Below, one piece after another: positions 1-8,599 of a DNA stretch of 64,000 nt; within the stretch, counting starts at the first letter, position 1; every line of letters starts with the position of its first letter. The position numbers were made by a program, and so were the translations under genes. Source of the stretch: Solirubrobacter soli DSM 22325 (GTDB lineage: Bacteria > Actinomycetota > Thermoleophilia > Solirubrobacterales > Solirubrobacteraceae); assembly GCF_000423665.1 (NCBI RefSeq), contig NZ_AUIK01000001.1, forward strand, positions 500,422 to 564,421. Direction: 5' to 3'. The notes under the pieces are model-generated. The model worked only from the letters and a program-made list of their open reading frames with translations. It searched no databases and was not told the origin of the DNA.

Positions 1-96
1 CACCCGCGCCGCTCCGCGCCCTCCCACCCGCGCCGCTCCGCGCCCTCCCACCCGCGCCGCTCCGCGCCCTCCCACTCGGGCGGCTCCGCGCCGAGC
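1..96. repeat. 24-bp tandem repeat, three perfect copies plus one degenerate
   Basis: Positions 1-24, 25-48 and 49-72 are identical 24-mers beginning cacccgcgccgctccgc; 73-96 is a diverged fourth unit. On the minus strand the unit keeps reading frame and encodes the octapeptide WEGAERRG inside the partial gene that starts at 761. The array is cut by the window edge, so the copy number is unknown. Confidence 0.9.
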
Positions 97-761
97 ATCC
101 GGACGGTCGCCTGCATCGTGCGCAGCGCTTGCGAGGCCTCGTCGCGGAGGGCCAGGAGGCGGTCGCGGGTCGTGGCCTGTTCGACCAGCGCGGGGAGCGC
201 TTCGACGACCGGGGCGATCCGCTGCTCGACCTCGCGCCACATGCGCAGCTGTTCGGCGGTCGCGGCTTCGCCGGGGTCGTCGGCGAGGGCCGCGCGGAGG
301 CGGTCGCGTTCGCCGTGCAGCGCGGCGAGGCGGCGGTGACGGTGCCGCAGCAGCGCGCCCGCGAGCACCGCGGCGGCGAGCAGGGCGGAGGTGACGACGA
401 TCGTCGCGACGTCGCCGCTGGGGAGCGTCGCGCGCCAGGCGACGTGGGCGGCGAGCAGGGCGAGGATGGCGTCCGGGCGGGCCAGCGCGGCGGCGGCGAA
501 CGCGGCGAACGGCGTCATCAGCGCGAGCGACACGCTGACCATGCCGTTCAGGCGCAGCTCCTTCACGAGGAAGATCTCGAGCAGCAGCAGCGCGAGCACC
601 GCGAGCGGGCGGCGCGGCAACAGCAGCAGCGTGCCGAGGACGACCACGTGCACGGCGACATGCGCCGCGATCGGCGAGGTGCGCGGCAACAGCACGAGCT
701 CCGCCAGCGCCAGGCACGCCAGTGCCGCCGCGACGGCGCGAATCGGAAGAGCGAGCGGCAC
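1..761 (-). CDS. Partial membrane protein, histidine-kinase-like linker (N-terminal part)
   Basis: The 5' 253 codons are visible; the rest lies beyond position 1. I chose the GTG at 759-761, preceded by a GGGAGA-like ribosome site; a TTG start six codons upstream is possible. Residues about 5-120 form several hydrophobic stretches consistent with four or five membrane helices. They are followed by a charged coiled-coil (HRHRRLAALHGERDRLRAAL) and a helical segment around residues 170-225. That segment resembles the second half of the HisKA_3 dimerisation helices of LuxR-type sensor kinases (ALRTMQATVRMLG), but I see no phospho-accepting ELHD-type histidine. The visible end is the octapeptide repeat WEGAERRG. 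It is most likely a sensor kinase or a degenerate relative; any ATPase domain would be outside the window. It lies 53 bp downstream of the DUF4180 gene on the same strand. Confidence 0.6.
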   Translation of the reverse strand, partial: MPLALPIRAVAAALACLALAELVLLPRTSPIAAHVAVHVVVLGTLLLLPRRPLAVLALLLLEIFLVKELRLNGMVSVSLALMTPFAAFAAAALARPDAILALLAAHVAWRATLPSGDVATIVVTSALLAAAVLAGALLRHRHRRLAALHGERDRLRAALADDPGEAATAEQLRMWREVEQRIAPVVEALPALVEQATTRDRLLALRDEASQALRTMQATVRMLGAEPPEWEGAERRGWEGAERRGWEGAERRG

Positions 762-814
762 CGGGCGCGAGTCTCCCAACGCGCCCCGCCCGCGTCGTCC
801 ATCTTTCGATGTAT

Positions 815-1189
815 CTAGGTGTTCAGGCGGGCGGCGAGCTCGGCGTCGTCGGCGACGAACCACAGCGAGCGGCCGCGGTTGCATTCGCGCACGAAGTCGC
901 GCAGCGCGGTGCTCTCCGCGACCCACTCGGAGATGTCGCCGACGATCGCGAGCCGGCGGCCGTAGTTGACGAACTTCTGCGCGAGCTCGCCGGCGACGCC
1001 CGAGCGCAGGTCGAAGAACGCCGGATCCAGGCGGGCGACGGGGAGCGCGATCCAGTCGGCGCGCTCGTCGGCGTACATCAGCTCGATCGCGTCGCCGCCG
1101 GTCCGCAGCAGCGGGCCGTCGGCCGGGACGCGAGCTATCCGATGATCACCCAATTCGTGAAGAGCCCCATGGCCCGGGCCTCTTCCCAC
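815..1189 (-). CDS. DUF4180 family protein
   Basis: The 124-residue product matches the DUF4180 pattern as I remember it: LLRTGGDAIELM near the start, DWIALPVARLDPAFFDLRSG, then QKFVNYGRRLAIVGDIS and a closing RDFVRECNRGRSLWFVADD. The biochemical function of the family is unknown; it is small, soluble and often near regulators. The ATG at 1189 has a GGAAGAG ribosome site but overlaps the upstream gene's 3' end by 55 bp. A TTG at 1153 would give 112 residues, nearer the family's usual length, with a 19-bp overlap. Either way translation is probably coupled to the 1046-residue gene. Confidence 0.75.
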   Translation of the reverse strand: MGRGPGHGALHELGDHRIARVPADGPLLRTGGDAIELMYADERADWIALPVARLDPAFFDLRSGVAGELAQKFVNYGRRLAIVGDISEWVAESTALRDFVRECNRGRSLWFVADDAELAARLNT

Positions 1190-4100
1190 GTGGCCTTCTC
1201 ATTGGCTCCGGTATAGCGGCCCGGGTCGTCCTTGGTGACGAACTCGTCGCTGAGGGCCTGCAGGCGCACGAAGTGGTTGTACTGGCCGACGACGACCTGC
1301 TTGCCCGCGTCCAGTTGCGGGCGGACCTGGGCGAGCGCCGCCTGCTTGTAGCGCTCGAGCGGGACGTCGCGCTCGATCTGGCGGTCGGAGAGCTTGCCCG
1401 CGTTGCGCGTGCGCGCGTCGGCGGTGCCGTCCTTGGTCTCGGCGATCGCCTGCGTGTCGGCGGCCTTCCAGTGGTCCTTGCCGTAGCTGGAGAGGTTGCC
1501 GGAGGTGGCATCGGCGCGGCCGGAGGCGTCCAGGGTGAGCGCGCCCTCGGTCGCATTGACCCCGAAGTCCTTCGCGAGCTTCTTGATCGCCCCCGTCGAA
1601 GGGACGGCGGCGAACGCCGCGTTGGAGGCATCGAGGATCGCCTGCTTGTCGCCGGCCTTGTAGCCCATCTGCCAGATGACGGCGGCCATCGCGACGTAGT
1701 CCGGGAGGCGCAGGCCGGTCAGCTCGGTGCCGACCTTGTCCCGCGCCCGGTTCTTGACGTCCTTGTCGTGGACGCCGGCGACCGCCGGGATCAGGTGGTT
1801 GTACTTGTAGTCGGCGGGCGACTTGCCGAGCGCCTCCAGCGTCATCGACAACGACGTGATGTTGCACGTGTTGTAGATGTGCTTGAGGAACTTGCCGGTC
1901 TCTTTGTCGTACTTGTCGAACTCGAGGATGATGTTGTCGCCCTGGTAGTAGTACGGCGAGATCGCGTTGATCGCGCGGTAGAAGGGCGCGTGCAGGGCGG
2001 CGTCGAGCGCCGCGACCTTCGTCCGCAACGAGGCGAAGCCCGCCACGAGGTCATCCCGCCCCTGGCCGGTCTCCTGGTTGTGGTCGTCGCGGTGGAGCGT
2101 CTTGAACGCGGCCTCGAGCCCGGCGAGCTGAGCGGCGGCGGCCTCGGCGGCGGGCGAGTGGGACGCGGCGACGAGCGCGTCGAGCTCGGTGTCGGCGAGG
2201 GCGGGACGCGGGCCGCGCGGGACCGGCGGCGCGGCGGTGGGCGGCGCCGCGGCGGTCGGCGGCGCGGCTGCGGGAACGGGCGCGGCCGTGTCGTGTGTTG
2301 CGGCGCCGTTGGCGGCGGCGGGCCCGGCGTGGGCGCCGGCACCGTTCGTGGCAGCCGGGCCGGCGTGGCTGGGCGTGTTATATGCGGCGTCGGCGTGCCC
2401 CGCCGGGCCCGCGTGGACGGGCGGCGCCGCGGGAGCGACCGGCGCGGGTAGCGTGGCGGGTGCTGACCCGACGCCGCCGTCGTGCGCACCCGCGCCGGCC
2501 GGGGCCTGCGCGCCCGAACGCAGCGCGCCGATCGTGCGGCCGCCCGGGTCGATGCGCCCGTCGGCGCGGCGCATCCCGACGACCTCCGTCTGGTAGCGGG
2601 CGATCGCGTCGCCGAGCGAGGAGAGGCTCGAGCCCGGCGCGAACCCGACCCCGAGCATCCGGACGGCCACGGCCGCGACGTCGGTCGCGAGGTTCTTGCC
2701 GCCACGTCCCACGGATCCGCCGATCCGCAGCTCCTTCAAGCCCGTTCCGGTCGCGGCGAGCGCGAGCATGGTCGTCGCGTCCTCGATCAGGTGGCCGATG
2801 CTCTCGGAGGCCGCCTCCATCAACCCGGGCCCGGAGGATGCCGCGGCGGGCCCGGCAGCGGACTCGGAGAACGCCCCCGCCGGCACGTCCGGCTCCACGT
2901 CCGTGCGCGCGAGCGCCTTCTCGATGTCGCCCTTGGTCTTCTCGTACCGGCTGACCCGCGCCTCCATCGCGTCGCGATGCTTCTTCCAGCGCTCGACCTT
3001 CCAGGTGGCGTCGCCGCCCGCCTCGATCGCCGCGTCCGCCTGATCCAGCGCCCGCTTGCGCCCACCTTCGCCCCAGAACGCGATCACGTGGTGCTTGGCG
3101 TTGTCGAACGCGACCACGGAGCTGTTCTTGAAGAGCTCGCCGATCGCCTCGGAGGCCTTCACCTTCTGCTCGGCCGAGACCTCGCCTTCCTTGCCGATCC
3201 CGGCCTGTTTGCACGCCTCGGCGAAGTTCGCCCGCGCCCCCGCCGGCAGGTTCTTGTCCATCGAGTAGAAGTACGCCTGCCCGCGTGTGTCGAGGATCGA
3301 CTCCGGGGTGCGCCCGCCGATGTTCTTGTCGAGCGTCGCCTGCACCTCACCGCGCAGGTACTCGCGCTGCAGTCGCTGGATCTGCGGGTCCATCCCCGCC
3401 TGGCCGAAGCGGTTCGCCCACGCCGTGATCGTCTCCGCGTTGGGGCGGAAGAGCTTCATCATGTCGGCCTTGGCCGACGTCCAGCGCTTGCCGTCGTGGA
3501 CGAAGTCCTTGCCGTCGACGTCGAGGTCGGCGCTGCCCCAGTACTTGTCGAAGAGGTCGCGCCGGCGCTCCTTGATGAACGCGAGCACCTTCTGCAACTC
3601 GCCCGCGGTGACGGTCCACTGGCCTTGTCCCCACGTGAGCACGCCGGCGTCCGTGCCCTCGACGGACGCGAAGCCCCCTTCGGCGGAGGCGATCGAGCCC
3701 ATGATCTTGTCGGTCGCGCTGGAGCCTTCGTGCGCCTGCACGTTCTCGGCGCCGTGGACGTTCGCGCTGTTGGCGCCGGTCTGCTTGGCGGCCTCGGTGC
3801 TCTTGACCGTCAGCTCCTCGGCGGTCTGCGGCTGCATGCGGACCGTGATCCGCACCCCGTCGACCTCGCGCGCGGCGAATGCGGCCTTGACGTCCGCGGC
3901 GGCCGGGTCGTAGCGGACGTTGACGACGGCCTCGGCGCCGCTGACGACGTCCTCGAGGTAGACCGGCAGGCGGTTGATCGGGGTGTCGCCCTTGGGTGTG
4001 TAGGAGACGATCGGCACCGACTCCTCCCCGAACTGCAGGGCCGCGGAGTAGCCACCCGCGGCGGGCGTCACGACGAGCTTGGAGTCCAGCGCGGTGCGCA

Positions 4101-4275
4101 GCTTGGGCGAAGCGTCGGCCCGCGCGAGCTTGGCCGTGACGGCCTGGTTGCCGGCGCTGCGCTGGAGAGAAAGAACCGCCGCGGTCGGAAGCAGGGGCAG
4201 CGCTTCCGACCGCGACGGGGCCGTGACGGGTGTCGCGACGGGCGGGGACTCAGTGAGCTCATACGTCGCGGCCAC
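1135..4275 (-). CDS. AGN-motif cargo-like protein with lysozyme-like and C39-like cysteine peptidase domains
   Basis: This 1046-residue protein starts at GTG 4275. It has no signal peptide; residues about 30-50 carry AAVLSLQRSAGNQAVTAKL, the LQRxAGNxA-type motif seen near the N-terminus of actinobacterial eCIS (contractile injection system) associated proteins. Residues about 190-240 (SAEGGFASVEGTDAG, then VLTWGQGQWT) resemble a phage-type lysozyme/peptidoglycan-hydrolase core with a possible catalytic Glu near 197. Residues about 470-700 are Ala/Pro-rich low complexity. The C-terminal 300 residues look like a C39/papain-type peptidase: Cys804 in NTCNITSLSMTLEALG, His1001 in GQYNHFVRL, and an Asp near 1014 in KDDPG. 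I infer a toxin-like effector with peptidoglycan and protease activities, delivered by machinery not encoded here. The eCIS link rests on the short motif; the enzymatic readings rest on motif spacing. Confidence 0.65.
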   Translation of the reverse strand: MAATYELTESPPVATPVTAPSRSEALPLLPTAAVLSLQRSAGNQAVTAKLARADASPKLRTALDSKLVVTPAAGGYSAALQFGEESVPIVSYTPKGDTPINRLPVYLEDVVSGAEAVVNVRYDPAAADVKAAFAAREVDGVRITVRMQPQTAEELTVKSTEAAKQTGANSANVHGAENVQAHEGSSATDKIMGSIASAEGGFASVEGTDAGVLTWGQGQWTVTAGELQKVLAFIKERRRDLFDKYWGSADLDVDGKDFVHDGKRWTSAKADMMKLFRPNAETITAWANRFGQAGMDPQIQRLQREYLRGEVQATLDKNIGGRTPESILDTRGQAYFYSMDKNLPAGARANFAEACKQAGIGKEGEVSAEQKVKASEAIGELFKNSSVVAFDNAKHHVIAFWGEGGRKRALDQADAAIEAGGDATWKVERWKKHRDAMEARVSRYEKTKGDIEKALARTDVEPDVPAGAFSESAAGPAAASSGPGLMEAASESIGHLIEDATTMLALAATGTGLKELRIGGSVGRGGKNLATDVAAVAVRMLGVGFAPGSSLSSLGDAIARYQTEVVGMRRADGRIDPGGRTIGALRSGAQAPAGAGAHDGGVGSAPATLPAPVAPAAPPVHAGPAGHADAAYNTPSHAGPAATNGAGAHAGPAAANGAATHDTAAPVPAAAPPTAAAPPTAAPPVPRGPRPALADTELDALVAASHSPAAEAAAAQLAGLEAAFKTLHRDDHNQETGQGRDDLVAGFASLRTKVAALDAALHAPFYRAINAISPYYYQGDNIILEFDKYDKETGKFLKHIYNTCNITSLSMTLEALGKSPADYKYNHLIPAVAGVHDKDVKNRARDKVGTELTGLRLPDYVAMAAVIWQMGYKAGDKQAILDASNAAFAAVPSTGAIKKLAKDFGVNATEGALTLDASGRADATSGNLSSYGKDHWKAADTQAIAETKDGTADARTRNAGKLSDRQIERDVPLERYKQAALAQVRPQLDAGKQVVVGQYNHFVRLQALSDEFVTKDDPGRYTGANEKATWEEARAMGLFTNWVIIG

Positions 4276-4354
4276 GGCTGGGCAGGACCCTACGAGTGCG
4301 TCTGCCCCCTGAAAATCCGGGGACCACCCTGAACTTTTCTCGCGGCCCGGATGC

Positions 4355-4370
4355 GCCGCTCGCGAGCGGC
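4355..4370. other. 16-bp perfect palindrome in intergenic region
   Basis: The sequence gccgctcgcgagcggc lies in the 197-bp gap between the nucleotidyltransferase stop (4473) and the AGN-motif gene start (4275). It could be a minus-strand transcript 3' hairpin for the former or an operator for the latter. There is no T-run, so a strong intrinsic terminator is unlikely. Confidence 0.4.
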
Positions 4371-4472
4371 GTCATCAAGGCGAACGCGCGTCTGGGTGGT
4401 GACGAAGACGGTGTGGTGTGTGGGAAACATGGGGCGCATGCTCCGCCCGCACCCGCCGCCCCGATAGAGCCC

Positions 4473-5168
4473 CTAGGGGGCGGGGATCACACCCAGCACG
4501 TGATCGACGACGGCGGCGACGTCGTCGCGCGTCGGATCGGGCGCCGCCGCGTCGACCCGGTGCGCGAGCGCCTTCGCCACCGGTGTCGCGTCGTCCAGCC
4601 GCGTGCTCGCCCACGACGCGGCCTCGCCCTTGGAGAGGAACCGGCCCTCGCTCATCCACGCCCACGCGCGGCAGGCCGCCAGGATCGCCTGCGCGGCGTC
4701 GTGCTCGCGCCACCACGCGAGCGACTCCCGGTGCGCGGCCAACAGCTCGCCGCGGGGCTGCTCGGGCAGGACCTCGCGCGGGTGCGGGCCGAACAACGGA
4801 ACCGCGTTCGTGCGCGCGATCGCGCAGTCGAGCACGAACCAGAAGCGCTCCTCGGCGTTCGGGTCGTAGCCCTCGTGGTGCGTCATCCCTGGCCCGGTAT
4901 TGAGGTTGAGCGCGAAGCGCGGCGGCTCGGCGTAGAGCACGAACTCGAGCCCGCGCACCGGGCACGGCACCTCGGTCAACAGCGCCGCGAGCGTCTCCAG
5001 CTCGCCGCGCCCGACCGGCTCCGCCGTCAGCGCCTGCACGTCGATGTCGCTGCGCAGCTGGTCGAAGTCCCCGAGCGCGCCGGAGCCGACCTGCCAGACC
5101 GCCACCAGGCGGTCGCCCATCAGCGCGCGCAGCCGCCGGGTCAGCTCGTCGAGGTACGAGCGGATCAT
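4473..5168 (-). CDS. Aminoglycoside nucleotidyltransferase-like protein
   Basis: The 231-residue product has a pol-beta-type nucleotidyltransferase signature at residues about 28-45: GSGALGDFDQLRSDIDV, where the two Asp of SDIDV would bind Mg. A helical C-terminal domain follows, with WWREHDAAQAILAACRAWAWM, in the arrangement of the AadA/ANT(3'')-ANT(9) family and of its uncharacterised DUF4111 relatives. These enzymes adenylylate aminoglycosides; without the substrate residues checked, resistance is only a possibility. The ATG at 5168 is 21 bp from the divergent MarR-like gene start, so both promoters must overlap coding sequence. Confidence 0.75.
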   Translation of the reverse strand: MIRSYLDELTRRLRALMGDRLVAVWQVGSGALGDFDQLRSDIDVQALTAEPVGRGELETLAALLTEVPCPVRGLEFVLYAEPPRFALNLNTGPGMTHHEGYDPNAEERFWFVLDCAIARTNAVPLFGPHPREVLPEQPRGELLAAHRESLAWWREHDAAQAILAACRAWAWMSEGRFLSKGEAASWASTRLDDATPVAKALAHRVDAAAPDPTRDDVAAVVDHVLGVIPAP

Positions 5169-5188
5169 CGCCCCATACAGTGAACCCC

Positions 5189-5611
5189 ATGGACCGCAAG
5201 CCCATCGGCTACTGGCTCAAGGAACTCGACCGGCTGATCGAGGGCACGCTCGACCGCGCGCTCGCGGACGAGGACGTGACCCGGCGCGACTGGCAACTGC
5301 TCAACGCGCTCGAGCCCGCCCCGGCGCCGCGCGACGAGGTCGTCGAGAAGCTGCGCCCGTTCTGGGGCGTCGAGGCCGCCGAGCCGGACGCCGTCCTGGA
5401 CGGCCTGATCACCCGCGGCTGGGCGCTCCGCGGCCCCGACGACCGCCTCTCGCTCTCCCCTGAGGGCGACGCCGCGCGCACCGCGCTGCTCGAGAAGGTC
5501 AAGGAGCTGCGCACCGCGATCGCCGACGGCGTGACCCCGGAGCAGTACACCACGACGATCGAGACCCTCGCCCGGATGGCGGAGAACCTCCGCGAACTTA
5601 AAGGGGCCTGA
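5189..5611 (+). CDS. MarR-like winged-helix regulator
   Basis: Starting at ATG 5189 the product is 140 residues and begins MDRKPIGYWLKELDRL, the N-terminal helix typical of this actinobacterial MarR-like family. A central winged-helix region with VLDGLITRGWALRGPDDRL (recognition helix plus wing) and a C-terminal dimerisation helix (LARMAENLRELKG) follow. An in-frame GTG at 5180 is an alternative start but leaves only 11 bp to the divergent gene at 5168. Such proteins are usually dimeric repressors; the divergent nucleotidyltransferase gene is the obvious candidate target. The stop codon lies in the loop of a terminator hairpin. Confidence 0.75.
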   Translation: MDRKPIGYWLKELDRLIEGTLDRALADEDVTRRDWQLLNALEPAPAPRDEVVEKLRPFWGVEAAEPDAVLDGLITRGWALRGPDDRLSLSPEGDAARTALLEKVKELRTAIADGVTPEQYTTTIETLARMAENLRELKGA

Positions 5612-5623
5612 CCCCTTTAGGTT
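5595..5623. terminator. Bidirectional terminator hairpin
   Basis: The arms aacttaaagggg (5595-5606) and cccctttaggtt (5612-5623) pair over 12 bp, with one G-T pair, around a five-base loop that contains the TGA of the MarR-like gene. It sits between convergent genes ending at 5611 and 5633, so it can serve both. Confidence 0.7.
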
Positions 5624-5632
5624 CACGCGGCG

Positions 5633-8005
5633 TCAGGTGAGCGAGCAGAACAGCGCGAGCGCGTCGTCCAGGCGCGGGTTGCCGGCGCCGGCCAGCGGCC
5701 GCCCGGCGTAGCTCGACGCCTGGGCGCGAGCGGCGAACGCGCGCGTGGGCGCGGCCTTCGCGGTGCGCGCCTTGGTCATCGCGGCGCGCAAGGCCGTGCG
5801 GTGGAACGAGAACGCGCGCGACGTGACCGCGACCTCGCGCACGCGGCCGCCGCGCACCGCGTAGACCCACGCGTAGCCGCTGTGGCGCTTGACCTGCAGC
5901 CCGTCGCTCATCCGCGCGCCGACCTTCACGCCGCCCGCCGACCGGCCGCGCGCGTTGGTCGCGACCAGCTGCACGCGGCCCGCGGCCGACAACACGGCGG
6001 TGTCGGCGCCGCCGCCCGCCGCGCACCAGCTCCAGCTGTCACCGGCGCGCACGGCCGGTTGACCCGCCGAGCGCAGGACCGCGGTCCAATCCGCGCCCAG
6101 GCGAGCGCCGCTGAGGCCGCGAGCGACGAGAGACCGCCGCCCGCACCCCGGCGCCGGCACGCCGTCGGCCCGCTCCCACATCTCCAGGTACGCCTCCGCG
6201 CCCTCCCAGAGATCCTGAGCCAGCTGCGGGCCGCCGACGTCGCGCAGGTCGGCGAACCAGTCGGCGTACTGCCCATACGTGGCGACGCCCTCGGTGGTGT
6301 AGTCGAAGGTGCGGTTGCCGGTCTTCTGGCGGTTGAAGGTCACGCTGCCGTCGATGCTCTTGAACGGGTACGTCAACCCCGCCCGCGCAGCGGGCTGATC
6401 CGACAGTCCGCCGAGGTCGGCGCCGTAGCCCCAGCCGAAGTCGTACGGCGTGGACTTCGGCCGCAGCGCCTTCCACTCGGCGACGTACTCGTCGGCCTTC
6501 GAGTGCCCCGGCCACGCGAGCCCGCCGAGCTTGAAGATCCGCGGCCAGTTACCCGGGTCCATCCAGCCGTGCGGCGAGATCACGCCCGAGTACCGACGCG
6601 CCTCGAGCAGCTTCAAAGTGGCATCGACACCCGCCTGGCTCATGTGGTCGGGGTTGACGATCATGTGCTTGTCCATCATCCGGTTCACGACGTGGGCGCC
6701 GAGGTCGGTCAGGCCGCGCGTGTTGCAGTGCGGCGGCGGCGGATACAGCGGCAGCACCGGGTTGGTGATCCCGATCGTCGCCAGCAGCCCGACGAGCCCA
6801 GGGTCGAGCGCGCCCGTGATCGGGTTGTCGTGCAGCGGCCCGGTGCACGTCTTGGCGCTCCAGAACGAGCCCGCCGAGAGCAGGTTCGCGCCGTTGATCA
6901 GCACGCCGGTCGAGCCCGAGTCGAAGCGCACGCCGGTCAGCGGGTTGTCGAACTTGTTCAGCAGCAGCGCCGAGCGGACGCCGCGCTTGTAGAGGTCGTC
7001 GAGCTCACGGTCGACCTGCGCCTGGTCGCACGTCGGCGTCTTGATGTTGCGGCACCCGAACGGCTCGGAGACCTCGATCTCCAGCACCACCGCCATCTTC
7101 CCCGCGTTGATCACGCGCCGCGCCTCGTACGGGTCGGTGACGATCTGGAAGAAGCCCTTGCCCGGACCGCCCGCCTGCGCGTCGACGTAGTCCTGCAGCT
7201 GGCGGATGTCGTCGAGCCCGCGGCGCACGGTGTCCATCTCGTCGCACGAGGTCTTCTTGACCGGCTGCAGCGAGCACAGCACGCGGTTCTCGTTGACGCT
7301 CATGACCATCAGCCGCAACCCCGCGAGCCACGCCCGCTCGATCCAGCGCCAGTACGTCCCCTCGTACGTCAGGTTCGTCGCGCTCCACGACGTCAGGTCC
7401 GGGTAGCCGCGGGTGTCGTGCGGCTGCGCCGGGTTGCCGTAGTTGAGGAAGTTCTGGAAGACCGCGCCGACGCCGGCCGGGCCCTCGATCGAGGAGCAGT
7501 CGGGCAGCGCCGACGGGATGCCGTACGGCGACCACGGCCGCCCGCAGTGGAAGTTGCCGCCGAAGTACTCGAACGTCATCCAGTGCATGTGGCCGTCGAC
7601 CAGTCCCCCGACGCGGCCGTACGGCAACGCGCCCTTCGCCGGCGTGCCGGTCGCGTTCAGGTCGGCCTCGGGGAACGTCGCGCAGCCGGCCGCCGGAGCG
7701 AACCGCACGCCGGTGATCGGCGCCCCGGCGCCCGGCGTCAACGTGAACGTGTCGCCGGTCTCCTCGACCTTCCAGTCCGCCGCCGGACTCGGCGACGAGA
7801 CGACGCCGGCCGAGGACACGAACCTCCCGTCCGGCCGGTACAGCAGGTAGCGCCCGAGCGCGGTCGCCTGCATCCGCACCGCCTCCGCTCCCGGCACCCC
7901 GCTCGCGGTGAAGCACCCGCCCGCCAGCGAGTAGCGCGTCTCGGCCGCCGACGCGGGCGCGGCGAGGACCAACAGCGCGAACACGACGGACGCGACCCTC
8001 CGCAT
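5633..8005 (-). CDS. Secreted M19/amidohydrolase-like metallohydrolase
   Basis: From ATG 8005 (an upstream in-frame start at 8038 would bury the signal peptide) the product is 790 residues. It begins with a clear signal sequence, MRRVASVVFALLVLAAPASA, cleaved after ASA. The central part looks like a metal-dependent TIM-barrel hydrolase of the renal dipeptidase (M19) type. It has an HxH in VDGHMHWMTFEYFGG, a potential bridging Glu in VVLEIEVSEPFGC, His in VNPDHMSQ and in ISPHGWMDPG, and a late Asp in GADLGGLSD. The C-terminal 150 residues are probably a beta-rich accessory domain. Homologues are often annotated vaguely as coagulation-factor or dipeptidase-like. The substrate is unknown. Its 3' end abuts the shared terminator at 5595-5623. 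Confidence 0.7.
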   Translation of the reverse strand: MRRVASVVFALLVLAAPASAAETRYSLAGGCFTASGVPGAEAVRMQATALGRYLLYRPDGRFVSSAGVVSSPSPAADWKVEETGDTFTLTPGAGAPITGVRFAPAAGCATFPEADLNATGTPAKGALPYGRVGGLVDGHMHWMTFEYFGGNFHCGRPWSPYGIPSALPDCSSIEGPAGVGAVFQNFLNYGNPAQPHDTRGYPDLTSWSATNLTYEGTYWRWIERAWLAGLRLMVMSVNENRVLCSLQPVKKTSCDEMDTVRRGLDDIRQLQDYVDAQAGGPGKGFFQIVTDPYEARRVINAGKMAVVLEIEVSEPFGCRNIKTPTCDQAQVDRELDDLYKRGVRSALLLNKFDNPLTGVRFDSGSTGVLINGANLLSAGSFWSAKTCTGPLHDNPITGALDPGLVGLLATIGITNPVLPLYPPPPHCNTRGLTDLGAHVVNRMMDKHMIVNPDHMSQAGVDATLKLLEARRYSGVISPHGWMDPGNWPRIFKLGGLAWPGHSKADEYVAEWKALRPKSTPYDFGWGYGADLGGLSDQPAARAGLTYPFKSIDGSVTFNRQKTGNRTFDYTTEGVATYGQYADWFADLRDVGGPQLAQDLWEGAEAYLEMWERADGVPAPGCGRRSLVARGLSGARLGADWTAVLRSAGQPAVRAGDSWSWCAAGGGADTAVLSAAGRVQLVATNARGRSAGGVKVGARMSDGLQVKRHSGYAWVYAVRGGRVREVAVTSRAFSFHRTALRAAMTKARTAKAAPTRAFAARAQASSYAGRPLAGAGNPRLDDALALFCSLT

Positions 8006-8117
8006 GAGAGCGGACGCTACCGCGCGGGGTGCCGGCACGCGCCGACACCCCGCGCAGCCACTTCGGCGTCGTCGTCGACCGCGTGAACGCCACCGGGATG
8101 TGATCGGCGCGTGTTCG

Positions 8118-8402
8118 TCAGGCGCCGTCTTCAGCCGCGCCGCCGGGACCCGTCAAGGCCCACAGCAGGTCGCGCGGCACCGACTTGCTGAACGGCTGGC
8201 GCTTGGACGCGAGCTCGTAGGCACGCGACAGCTGGATGCCCGCCTGCACCGCGTCGTCGTCGTCGGCGACCTTCGCCCGTCTGGCCTTCGCGGTCCGCGC
8301 GGCCGCCTCGTCGAATGACGCGTTGTCTTGGACCGGCGTGCGCGATGGTCTGGACTGAACGTGCCCGGGAAGCCCCGGACGACTTGAAACCGAGTTGATC
8401 AT
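8118..8402 (-). CDS. Small hypothetical protein
   Basis: A 94-residue reading frame starts at ATG 8402, preceded by GGGGG; a start at 8453 would add 17 residues. The product is hydrophilic, with an Asp-rich stretch (KVADDDDAVQAG) and a helical C-terminal half ending SVPRDLLWALTG. The third-codon-position G/C bias is strong in the second half, which supports coding. I do not recognise a family. It is divergent from the DUF2252 gene, with a 197-bp gap. Confidence 0.45.
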   Translation of the reverse strand: MINSVSSRPGLPGHVQSRPSRTPVQDNASFDEAAARTAKARRAKVADDDDAVQAGIQLSRAYELASKRQPFSKSVPRDLLWALTGPGGAAEDGA

Positions 8403-8599
8403 GGGGCCCCCGAAGTGGACGAATCTGCGACCCCATCGACCGCCCCACCGCACAGCTTGAGGCGGCGTGTTCGCATTCTGACATTCCGCTTTTTACGAAC
8501 TCGTGAAGGGCATCGGCGGGCCGACCGGCGCCGTTGAGGGCGCGGGTCCGCCAGATGACCTCCGCCCATGCACGCGGCGTGCGGAGTAGCGTTCGTCGC

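Noticed and set aside
1..96. CRISPR-like array
   Set aside because: The repeat units are contiguous without spacers and keep a coding frame.
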